Shown here: in pieces, positions 30,537-37,796 of the stretch
Layout: the number at the start of each line of letters is the position of its first letter
How positions within the stretch are numbered: position 1 is the first letter of the stretch
Source: Chryseobacterium joostei
GTDB lineage: Bacteria; Bacteroidota; Bacteroidia; Flavobacteriales; Weeksellaceae
DNA length: 64,000 bases
Direction of reading: 5' to 3'
NCBI RefSeq assembly: GCF_003815775.1
Contig: NZ_CP033926.1
Span: 2,914,001-2,978,000 of the forward strand
The notes under the pieces: generated by a model
Seen by the model: the letters and a program-made list of their open reading frames with translations, nothing else
Database searches by the model: none
What the model was told of the DNA's origin: nothing
Translations under genes and position numbers: made by a program

Positions 30537-31352
30537 TTAAATACGCTCAAATACAGCATTATAAGAACCCTCACTTTTGCTTAGTATTTTTGTTTTAGTA
30601 TAGCCTTTTCCGTGCAATATCTGTATCAGTTCGCCTTCACTATGATTAGAACTCTTTAGCGCTATATTGTTGATTTCTATAATTATTTTAGGCTGATAAT
30701 GTGTTAAAATATCTGACATCCCTTTTAATGCTGAAAACTCACCACCTTCAATATCTATTTTAACTATATCAATTTTTGTTATTTTCTGGGCCCTTATATA
30801 ATCATCCAAGCTTACACTTTCTACTATCTCTTTAGCCGTAAAATCATTTAGATAGGATGATGCCATTCCTACATTATCATAATGATCATTATATAGAATT
30901 TCAAGGTAACCACTTTTCTCGGAAATAGCAAGATGCTCCAAAGTGACATTCTTGAAACTATTAAGGCTAAGATGTCTGGAGAACTTCTCGTAATTAGGTT
31001 TAAAAGCTTCAAAAGCGTACACTTTTCCACCGCTTCCAACAATCCCGGAAGCATTTAAGGAAAAAAGTCCAATATTTCCACCAACATCAATAAAGTTATC
31101 TCCTTTTTGTAAGTTAGAACACAAGTAGTCTATTTCAGCTTTTTCGTAATCACCTAAGAAATACAATTGCTGTTGAATCCAATCATCCAGGTCCAGATCA
31201 AGTTGAATTGAGCCTCTATAAATAATGTTTTTCTGTACTCCTCGAAAAAGACGATAGGGCTTGAAAATATATTTATGAAAGGCAAAATACTTCTGTCCGA
31301 AAAAATGAAAGCTTAAAATAAATTTAAAAAATGAGGCTAAAAAACTTCTCAT
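30537..31352 (-). CDS. FkbM-family methyltransferase
   Basis: This SAM-dependent methyltransferase is about 271 residues long from the Met at 31352 (MRSFLASFFKF). I prefer this start because the longer one at 31403 would begin inside the terminator hairpin of the upstream gene. The SAM motif is GDNFIDVGGNIGLFSLNASG (about 100-120 in the long numbering), followed by KVYAFEAFKPNYEKFSRHL and the FkbM signature IDIVKIDIEGGEFSALKGM. Family members O-methylate sugars or other glycan parts, which fits the neighbouring polysaccharide genes. Confidence 0.88.
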   Translation of the reverse strand: MRSFLASFFKFILSFHFFGQKYFAFHKYIFKPYRLFRGVQKNIIYRGSIQLDLDLDDWIQQQLYFLGDYEKAEIDYLCSNLQKGDNFIDVGGNIGLFSLNASGIVGSGGKVYAFEAFKPNYEKFSRHLSLNSFKNVTLEHLAISEKSGYLEILYNDHYDNVGMASSYLNDFTAKEIVESVSLDDYIRAQKITKIDIVKIDIEGGEFSALKGMSDILTHYQPKIIIEINNIALKSSNHSEGELIQILHGKGYTKTKILSKSEGSYNAVFERI

Positions 31353-31401
31353 ATTAGTTTTTAATAGGTTGTAAGATGCTGTAATTTTAAGCAAAAAAAA
31401 C

Positions 31402-31427
31402 AAAACTCAGGAAGATTCCTGAGTTTT
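31402..31427 (-). terminator. Terminator after Fe-S oxidoreductase gene
   Basis: Arms at 31402-31412 and 31417-31427 form an 11-12 bp perfect hairpin with an AT-rich tail on the minus strand (TTTTGTTTTTTTTG). It closes the operon running from the MCE gene to the CCG-domain protein. Confidence 0.9.
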
Positions 31428-31449
31428 ATAATTCTATATAGATTACTTC

Positions 31450-32229
31450 TTATAAATCGTCTGCTTCAGCAAGAAGTTCTACGATATCTTTTACAGCAAC
31501 CTCTGTATTTTTGTTGAAATGCTTTACTCCATCTGTCATCATCGTGTTACAGAAAGGGCATCCGGTGGCAATCACCTTAGGTTCAAAAGACAGGGCTTCC
31601 TCCGTTCTTTCAATATTAATGTCTTTATTCCCTTTTTCAGGTTCCTTAAACATCTGTGCTCCCCCTGCTCCACAGCAAAGACCGTTTGTTTTGCAACGCT
31701 TCATTTCTACAAGCTCTGCATCCAGCTTTTCAAGCAGTAATCTTGGGGCTTCATACTCATCGTTAGCTCTTCCAAGGTAACATGGGTCATGGAATGTGAT
31801 TTTCTTTCCTTTGAAAGCACCTCCTTCAATTTTTAATCTTCCTTCTTCCATTAAGGTTTTAAGGAATTGGGTATGGTGTACTACATCAAAGTGGCCACCC
31901 AGGCTTGGGTATTCATTTTTAAGGGTATTGAAGCAGTGTGGGCAAGCCGTTACAATCTTCTTTACTTCATAAGCATTCAGAACTTCAATATTAGTAAGGG
32001 CCATCATCTGGAAAACAAATTCGTTTCCAGCTCTTTTTGCAGGATCTCCGGTACAGCTTTCTTCCTGTCCCAGAACCGCAAATTCAACACCTATTTTATT
32101 TAATATCTTGCAAAATGCTTTTGTAATTTTTTTGGCGCGGTCATCGAAACTTCCAGCACATCCAACCCAAAATAAAACTTCCGGGGATCTTCCTTCGGCA
32201 GCATATTCTGCCATTGTTTTAATTTGCAT
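31450..32229 (-). CDS. CCG-domain Fe-S oxidoreductase (HdrB/LutA-like)
   Basis: This 259-residue protein contains the two cysteine-rich CCG domains that bind an unusual iron-sulfur cluster in HdrB, GlpC, LutA and relatives. Visible cysteine motifs are VTACPHCFNTLKNEYP near 93, HDPCYLGRANDEYEAPR near 145, CKTNGLCCGAGGAQMF near 178 and IATGCPFCNTMMTDG near 222. It probably forms a complex with the membrane Fe-S protein at 32966-34294, moving electrons from an unknown donor. The start overlaps the end of the secreted protein gene upstream by 11 bases. Confidence 0.9.
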   Translation of the reverse strand: MQIKTMAEYAAEGRSPEVLFWVGCAGSFDDRAKKITKAFCKILNKIGVEFAVLGQEESCTGDPAKRAGNEFVFQMMALTNIEVLNAYEVKKIVTACPHCFNTLKNEYPSLGGHFDVVHHTQFLKTLMEEGRLKIEGGAFKGKKITFHDPCYLGRANDEYEAPRLLLEKLDAELVEMKRCKTNGLCCGAGGAQMFKEPEKGNKDINIERTEEALSFEPKVIATGCPFCNTMMTDGVKHFNKNTEVAVKDIVELLAEADDL

Positions 32230-32842
32230 TTTCTTTTTGTTTAATTAATAAATTAGCATAATATTCCTTTGCCTTTTTCATGACCTCCACAGGTACTATG
32301 GAAACATATAAAGGATTAGCTTCGTCATAATTCAGATACTTCCAGGTATTTCCTGTTGATTTATCATTGAGGGCAAGGATCATACTCTGCTTACTCATTT
32401 CCAAGGTTGTATCGTTTAAAAATTTGGCATTCATACCCTGTGCCTCCATCATTCCCAGCATCATTTTCTTTTTATCTTCATCAAAACTCTCTTTCAGAAA
32501 GATCATTTTCATCTTCATCAGATAGGTACTGAATGCATATTTGGTATTATCCTGAGTGGTAAAAACATCTGAAACACTGAATATGTTTTTATCAGTTTCT
32601 ACCAATTCCATTTTGAATTCATCATTACCCTCAAACAGGCTGTTGAAACTGTCAGCCATCATTTTTCTGTCAACTTTTTCAAAAATTGCAGGATGGGTAA
32701 GGTCTAGCATTCCCTCGTAGTCTTTCTTTTCAAACAAAGACATAAAGGCTTTTGAATCCTCAAGTATTTTTTTCTGATCTGCAGATTGTGCCATCAAAAA
32801 ACCGGAACAAATCAATAAAAAAGCAAAAAATATATTTTTCAT
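32219..32842 (-). CDS. Secreted hypothetical protein (207 aa)
   Basis: This unrecognised 207-residue protein has a signal peptide (MKNIFFAFLLICSGFLMAQS). The mature part is helical and Met/Lys/Asp-rich, and resembles in general shape small DUF-type export proteins with an MSLFEKKDYEGMLDLTHPAIF start that could be an NTF2/SnoaL-like fold. It lies between the two Fe-S oxidoreductase genes. Its ATG overlaps, as ATGA, the stop of an uncalled reading frame at 32839-32985, and its own end overlaps the CCG gene. No function is assigned. Confidence 0.8.
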   Translation of the reverse strand: MKNIFFAFLLICSGFLMAQSADQKKILEDSKAFMSLFEKKDYEGMLDLTHPAIFEKVDRKMMADSFNSLFEGNDEFKMELVETDKNIFSVSDVFTTQDNTKYAFSTYLMKMKMIFLKESFDEDKKKMMLGMMEAQGMNAKFLNDTTLEMSKQSMILALNDKSTGNTWKYLNYDEANPLYVSIVPVEVMKKAKEYYANLLIKQKENAN

Positions 32843-32985
32843 TTCAAATCATTGGTTTCAATGGGTTTTTCTACAGGGTTTTCTTCAATTTTTTTGCTAA
32901 CAAAGTAATTTGGAGCAATATAATTCAGGTAAGTGAAAGCGCTATCATAACTACTGCTCTCTGACCTAGTTTTCTGAGGCCCAAT
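32839..32985 (-). CDS. Uncalled ~48-codon frame with no standard start
   Basis: A minus-strand frame opens after a TGA at 32986-32988 and runs to a TGA at 32839-32841. Its translation looks protein-like (SSSYDSAFTYLNYIAPNY, then KKIEENPVEKPIETNDL). The stop overlaps the next ATG as ATGA, a usual sign of translational coupling. There is no ATG, GTG or TTG in the frame; the only options are ATT at 32985 or CTG further in. It may be a small gene with an unusual start, a frameshifted tail of the upstream Fe-S protein, or a gene that lost its start. Confidence 0.4.
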   Translation of the reverse strand: MGPQKTRSESSSYDSAFTYLNYIAPNYFVSKKIEENPVEKPIETNDLK

Positions 32986-34294
32986 TCAAACGGTCAGCTT
33001 GGTTATACTGCCAAGGAGCAGCATTGTTTTCCACGTTCGTCATCATTAGGTTTAGCTCTTGTGGTGCAGCAGATTGTTCCATTACCAGGAATCTTCTCAT
33101 TTCAAAGATAATAGATAGTGGGTCTAACAACACAGGACAAGCATCTGTACATGCGTTACATGTAGTACAGGCCCAAAGCTCTTCTTTTGTGATATAATCG
33201 TTTAACAACTTCTTACCGTCATCAACAAATTTTCCGTTTTTATCAATATTTTTCCCTACTTCTTCCAATCTATCTCTGGTTTTCATCAGGATTAATCTCG
33301 GAGAAAGCTGCTTACCGGTAATATTAGCCGGACAAACAGAAGTACAACGTCCACATTCTGTACATGAATAAGCATTGAGCAATTGTACCTGATTAAGATC
33401 AAAAATATCTTCTGCCCCAAATTTAGACGGAGTATCTGCTTCACTTCCCTCTGCCGGAGCGGCATAAGGATCAGCATTAGGATCCATCATTAATTTGATT
33501 TCCTTTGTTACAGAATCAAGATTATTGAATTTCCCTTTTTTCTCAAGATTGGCATACCATGTACTTGGGAAAGCAAGAATTATATGTAAATGTTTTGAAT
33601 AATAAAGATAGTTCATGAAGAAAAGAATTCCTACAAAGTGGAACCACCAAGCAGCTTTCTCTGTAAAGAATAAAGTTCCGTCACCAAAATTAACGAAAAT
33701 GGGACCTAAGATGGCTGAACTAATAGGAAAACTCCCATGTTCCGGAAGCAATCCTCTTTGCTGCAATACAAAGTCTGCAGCGTTCATTTTAAAGAAAGCC
33801 ATCATTAGGGCAAACTCTATGATAAGAATCCAGTTTGCATCATGTTTTGGCCATCCGAAAAGTTCTTTCATGGTTAGTCTTTTAACTCCATAAAAGTTTC
33901 TTCTGATGAAAAATACAACTACACCAATAACAACAAGAAGCGCAAGGACTTCCAAGGTTGCAGTAAAGAAATTATAAAAATCATGTCCTAAGATGGAAAG
34001 GAAACGGTGCGTACCGAATAATCCATCAACAATAATTTCAATAAGTTCAATATTAATAATAACAAAACCTACGTACACAAAAAGGTGTAGAATACCTGCA
34101 ACAGGGCGTTTTACCATTTTGCTTTGTCCCATAGCTACTCTTGCCATGGTACTCCAGCGTTCAGATTTTCTATCGCTTCTATTGATCTCGTGACCTAGTC
34201 TGATATTTCTATAGATCTTTAACAGGCTTTTGGCAAACAGTCCAAATCCTGCCACTAATAAAATCAGGAAAATAATGTTATCGATGTACTGCAT
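32966..34294 (-). CDS. Membrane 4Fe-4S protein (HdrC/NarI-like)
   Basis: This 442-residue protein has about five membrane helices in residues 5-235 resembling a NarI-type heme b subunit, then a cytosolic domain with two 4Fe-4S motifs, CTECGRCTSVCP near 318 and CTTCNACTDACP near 378. It is the likely membrane partner of the CCG protein at 31450-32229, giving an HdrBC-like electron-transfer module at the inner membrane. It is 8 bases downstream of the MCE gene. Donor and acceptor are unknown. Confidence 0.9.
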   Translation of the reverse strand: MQYIDNIIFLILLVAGFGLFAKSLLKIYRNIRLGHEINRSDRKSERWSTMARVAMGQSKMVKRPVAGILHLFVYVGFVIINIELIEIIVDGLFGTHRFLSILGHDFYNFFTATLEVLALLVVIGVVVFFIRRNFYGVKRLTMKELFGWPKHDANWILIIEFALMMAFFKMNAADFVLQQRGLLPEHGSFPISSAILGPIFVNFGDGTLFFTEKAAWWFHFVGILFFMNYLYYSKHLHIILAFPSTWYANLEKKGKFNNLDSVTKEIKLMMDPNADPYAAPAEGSEADTPSKFGAEDIFDLNQVQLLNAYSCTECGRCTSVCPANITGKQLSPRLILMKTRDRLEEVGKNIDKNGKFVDDGKKLLNDYITKEELWACTTCNACTDACPVLLDPLSIIFEMRRFLVMEQSAAPQELNLMMTNVENNAAPWQYNQADRLNWASEN

Positions 34295-34302
34295 AAGGCG
34301 TA

Positions 34303-35253
34303 TTAGTCTTTATTATTTTTACCGAAAACAGAGAAATTAATATATCTCTTAGGGTTCGCTTTCATATCTTCAATCAATGAATTCAAATTCGAAGATGCTG
34401 AATTCAGATTATTGTAAAGTTGCTCATCCTTCATCAGTTTACCTAAACTACCCTGCCCTTTATCTATTCCACCAATCACCTGATTCAGTTTTCCTACGGT
34501 AGCATCTAGGTTTGCAATAGTTGAATTCAATTGCTTGGTATCAATACTCTGTGCAAGGTTTCCATACTTATCCAAAGTTACTTTTCCACTTTGCATAGTA
34601 AGACTTGCATCATCTAAGACCTTTTGAAGCTTAGGATCATTGTGTCCCACCAGACTGTTTACACTTCCTGCTGTGGTTTCTAATGCTCCTACTGTTTTAT
34701 TAAGGTTGGATAATAAAGCTTTAATTTCAGCTCTATTTTGCGCATCAACGAGTTGATTGGCATTCGTCATTAAGGAGTCTACTCTGTGTAATACAACCTG
34801 TAATTGATCTTTAACCGGGCCTACCTGAGAAGAAAGACTTCCCATCATTCCTAGCTTAAATGCACCCATAAGAGTATCACCGTCTTTTGCTTGAGTTCCT
34901 CCATATACAAGGTTTACTCTCATTTCTTTCCCAGACATTAATCCAGGTTCGAAAATTTCAAGGGTTGAGTTTTTTGAAAACTCAAACTTGTTGTCCACTG
35001 TAATTTTAACGACAAAACTAATTTTGCCATCTTTTGCAGTTTGGGGAATAATCTTATCAACCTGCCCTACTTTCAGCCCGTTAATAGAAACAGCTGAAGA
35101 TTGCGCAAGGCCCTCTACATTGTCATATTTTGCATAAAATATATTGTCGGTAGTAAAAAGGCTCTTCCCTTTCATAAATTGAAACAACAACACAAAGCCT
35201 ACGATAGCTAAAAGTGTGATCACACCAGCTTTTAATTCTTTACTGAACTTCAC
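34303..35253 (-). CDS. MCE (MlaD-like) domain protein
   Basis: This 316-residue membrane-anchored protein has one N-terminal helix (AGVITLLAIVGFVLLFQF, about 10-27) and an MCE domain (about 35-120, YDNVEGLAQSSAVSINGLKVG), followed by a long helical tail with repeated leucine-rich segments (LSNLNKTVGALETTAGSVN and similar) that probably forms a coiled coil. MCE proteins carry phospholipids between membranes as the substrate-binding part of Mla-type transporters. The matching permease and ATPase are encoded 18 kb away at 52810-54371. Confidence 0.9.
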   Translation of the reverse strand: MKFSKELKAGVITLLAIVGFVLLFQFMKGKSLFTTDNIFYAKYDNVEGLAQSSAVSINGLKVGQVDKIIPQTAKDGKISFVVKITVDNKFEFSKNSTLEIFEPGLMSGKEMRVNLVYGGTQAKDGDTLMGAFKLGMMGSLSSQVGPVKDQLQVVLHRVDSLMTNANQLVDAQNRAEIKALLSNLNKTVGALETTAGSVNSLVGHNDPKLQKVLDDASLTMQSGKVTLDKYGNLAQSIDTKQLNSTIANLDATVGKLNQVIGGIDKGQGSLGKLMKDEQLYNNLNSASSNLNSLIEDMKANPKRYINFSVFGKNNKD

Positions 35254-35334
35254 TTGCTAATTTTTTTCTAATAAGCAAATATAGTACATTTTAAATAAAT
35301 CTTTTCCTTTATTATTCTGCGTTAAATACAAAAA

Positions 35335-35362
35335 AAAAGCGACAAAAATATTTGTCGCTTTT
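35335..35362 (-). terminator. Terminator after PpiD-like gene
   Basis: Arms at 35335-35346 and 35351-35362 (12 bp, loop AATA) are followed on the minus strand by a long T-run. It lies between the ppiD-like gene and the MCE operon. Confidence 0.9.
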
Positions 35363-35382
35363 ATATTGATAAGATGAATCTC

Positions 35383-37536
35383 TTATTGTTGTTGGTTTCC
35401 TACCTTGTTCCAGATCTCAATTCTGTAATCCTGAATGTCAGAATTATCCTGAAGACTCTTTAACCAAGCCTGTCCGAACATACCTGCATTTCTCTGGGTA
35501 ATAGACTCTGTGAACTGCTTAAGATCACCAGGTTGTTTGTTTACTGTCTCTGATTTTTTGATCAATACATAAACTCCTGTTCCTCCTTCAACCGGGTTAG
35601 AAAGTTTACCTTTTGCCACACCAAATGCAGCACCGGCAACTTTAGGTTCCATTGAACCGGCAATTGAAGGGTTCAGTAGATTTACCTGAGCAGCTTGTTT
35701 TGTAGTAGCAAATAATTTAGCAATCTGATCTAAGTTTGAAGCTTTCGCTCCTGCAATTTTATCAGAAATTTGTTTTGCAGCCAATTTATTTTTAACAAGA
35801 ACCTCAATTTGGTCTCTTACAGATTCCGGATCAGCAAGACCTGCTTCCTGTTTTCCGTTTAGGTATACTACAATTTTATCACCCGTTCCGTCTACAGTAA
35901 AGAATTCTGTATCTCCTTTGGATCTTTTCTTATCGAAAGCCCAAGCCAAGATTTCTCCATCTTTTTCTGTACCTAATCCTTGAAGTTGACCTTCAAATCT
36001 CTTTGCAGCTTTAGGGTTAGAGAACTGATAGTTATCTTTTTTAGCAATATTCACAAAATCATTAAATGATTTCCCCTGAACCTGCTGAATGAATTTTCTA
36101 GCTTTTTTATCCGTGTCAGCTTCCGTAGCATCTGAAGGCTTGATCTCTTTTACAAGATTAGCTACCTGATAGCCCATTGATCCTGACTTTTTATCTTCAA
36201 TATTAATGATATGATATCCGAATTGTGTTTCCACAACACCTGTTGCACCTTTAGGATTGCTTGCTAAATAAGCAAGGAACTCAGGAACGAAAGGTGTTTC
36301 TGGAGTTGTCCAACCTAGACTACCCCCTTGTGCTGCAGAATTTGGATCACTTGAAAGTTTAAGAAACTCTGTAAATTTAGCCGGAGTTGCTTTTACAATT
36401 GCTCCAATAGAGTCAGCTAATTTTTTAGCCTGCTCTTTAGATCTTGTCACACCCTCTCCTGCCGGGCTTCCTTTGAAAGCAATCAGGATATGTCTTGACA
36501 ATGTAGAATCTGAAGTCTTCTTACCTACAAGTTTAGAAACTACATAGAAGTTTTGCTCCTTGTAAGGACCAAATGTTTGTCCTACCGCAGCTGTTGCGAT
36601 TTGACCTTGTATGGTTGCAGGCAATTGTGTAGGTTTTACATACTGAGGATTGAAAGGAGAATCTGAGTTTGCCATAACAAACATAGAATCGTTCTTTGTG
36701 TTCTGGAAGTTTTCAGTACCTCCACTAGCATCTGTACCTCCTGAGTATAATTTCGTAATTTCCTTTAAAGCCGCTGCATCATCTGCTGCACTTGGTTTAG
36801 ACGGGAAATATACAATTCCGATATTTCTGCTAGGCTCTGCCTTGAACATTACCGGATGCTGCTTGATGTAGTTCGCAAGATCTTCTGTAGAAACATTGAT
36901 CTTCGTTTTCTGAAGATATGCTGCATAGTCTACCTTTACGAAGTCGATATCAGCAAGCTGATCTCTTTGCTTCATCAATTCCTCAGCTTCTTTTTTACCC
37001 GTAGTGATACCTGCTGAAATATTGGAAAACACCTGTCTAGCCATCAGTCTATACTCAATTGTTTTTTTGGTTTTTAACCATTGAGCATATCCTTGAGGAT
37101 TGGTGCTTTGTAATGTTTCAATTTCTTTTTTAAGCTCTTGAGTTTTAAAGTTACCTTTCTCATCAAAGAACTGTTGATTTTGGGCAAACATCTGATCATA
37201 CTGGATCTGGTTCCAGAAATAATCATCAGTCATTTCAAAGCCCAATTTCTCAAACTGTTGCTTGATAAGCTTAGATTGTACAAGTAACTGCCAAGCCTGC
37301 TCTTCAAGACCGTTTTTCGGACGACCTTGTTGCTCTGCCTGTTGTTGCAGCACGAAAAGTTGATCATTGAACTCTTCGCGGGTGATTTTCTCACCGTTTA
37401 CTTTTCCTAAAACGTCAGGATTCTTACCAAAAACCTTGTCGATACTATCTGGGTTTACCAAGAACGCCAAAAGCGCTAGGGCTATTACTCCCATCAAAAG
37501 CCAAGGCTTACTCCTAATCTGTCCTAAAATTGCCAT
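35383..37536 (-). CDS. PpiD-like peptidyl-prolyl isomerase/foldase
   Basis: This 717-residue periplasmic foldase is anchored by one N-terminal helix (WLLMGVIALALLAFLV, about 12-27). A SurA_N/trigger-factor-like chaperone segment follows (about 35-200, GKVNGEKITREEFNDQLFVL), then a parvulin PPIase domain (about 340-450, SRHILIAFKG, LSSDPNSAAQGGSLGWTTPE and FGYHIINIED), and a second parvulin-like C-terminal region. Parvulin landmarks are intact in the central domain. It probably assists folding of exported outer-membrane proteins. It is transcribed alone, divergent from lon. Confidence 0.9.
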   Translation of the reverse strand: MAILGQIRSKPWLLMGVIALALLAFLVNPDSIDKVFGKNPDVLGKVNGEKITREEFNDQLFVLQQQAEQQGRPKNGLEEQAWQLLVQSKLIKQQFEKLGFEMTDDYFWNQIQYDQMFAQNQQFFDEKGNFKTQELKKEIETLQSTNPQGYAQWLKTKKTIEYRLMARQVFSNISAGITTGKKEAEELMKQRDQLADIDFVKVDYAAYLQKTKINVSTEDLANYIKQHPVMFKAEPSRNIGIVYFPSKPSAADDAAALKEITKLYSGGTDASGGTENFQNTKNDSMFVMANSDSPFNPQYVKPTQLPATIQGQIATAAVGQTFGPYKEQNFYVVSKLVGKKTSDSTLSRHILIAFKGSPAGEGVTRSKEQAKKLADSIGAIVKATPAKFTEFLKLSSDPNSAAQGGSLGWTTPETPFVPEFLAYLASNPKGATGVVETQFGYHIINIEDKKSGSMGYQVANLVKEIKPSDATEADTDKKARKFIQQVQGKSFNDFVNIAKKDNYQFSNPKAAKRFEGQLQGLGTEKDGEILAWAFDKKRSKGDTEFFTVDGTGDKIVVYLNGKQEAGLADPESVRDQIEVLVKNKLAAKQISDKIAGAKASNLDQIAKLFATTKQAAQVNLLNPSIAGSMEPKVAGAAFGVAKGKLSNPVEGGTGVYVLIKKSETVNKQPGDLKQFTESITQRNAGMFGQAWLKSLQDNSDIQDYRIEIWNKVGNQQQ

Positions 37537-37692
37537 TTTATAAATTATAGTTTTTTATCAGTTTGCGAAAATACACATTTTTAAGAAATTACAGAAATAG
37601 AAGTTCCTTATTTTAATTTTAAATCCTAAAGATTACATAAAAAAGGAAATTTTGACCATATTTTTTAGCAAAAAACAAATGGCATAAGTATT

Positions 37693-37723
37693 GTGCATTT
37701 TACAACATTATAATATAATGCAC
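37693..37723. repeat. Inverted repeat in ppiD-lon spacer
   Basis: GTGCATT (37693-37699) and AATGCAC (37717-37723) form a 7-bp inverted repeat with a 17-base AT-rich centre, in the 260-base divergent spacer. It could be a regulator site. Confidence 0.35.
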
Positions 37724-37769
37724 GTTTTCAGGCTATATTATAAAAAATCTATTTAACGATTAAAAACGA

Positions 37770-37788
37770 AAATGACAATTTGTCATTT
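37770..37788. promoter_or_regulatory. 19-base palindrome upstream of lon
   Basis: AAATGACAA-T-TTGTCATTT is a perfect odd-centred palindrome ending 8 bases before the lon ATG. It has the form of a dimeric-regulator operator, and its position would block initiation or translation of lon. Confidence 0.55.
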
Positions 37789-37796
37789 GATTCATT

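Noticed and set aside
30537..31403. Longer start for the FkbM methyltransferase
   Set aside because: The upstream ATG falls inside the terminator hairpin at 31402-31427, so a transcript containing it is unlikely to be the main one.
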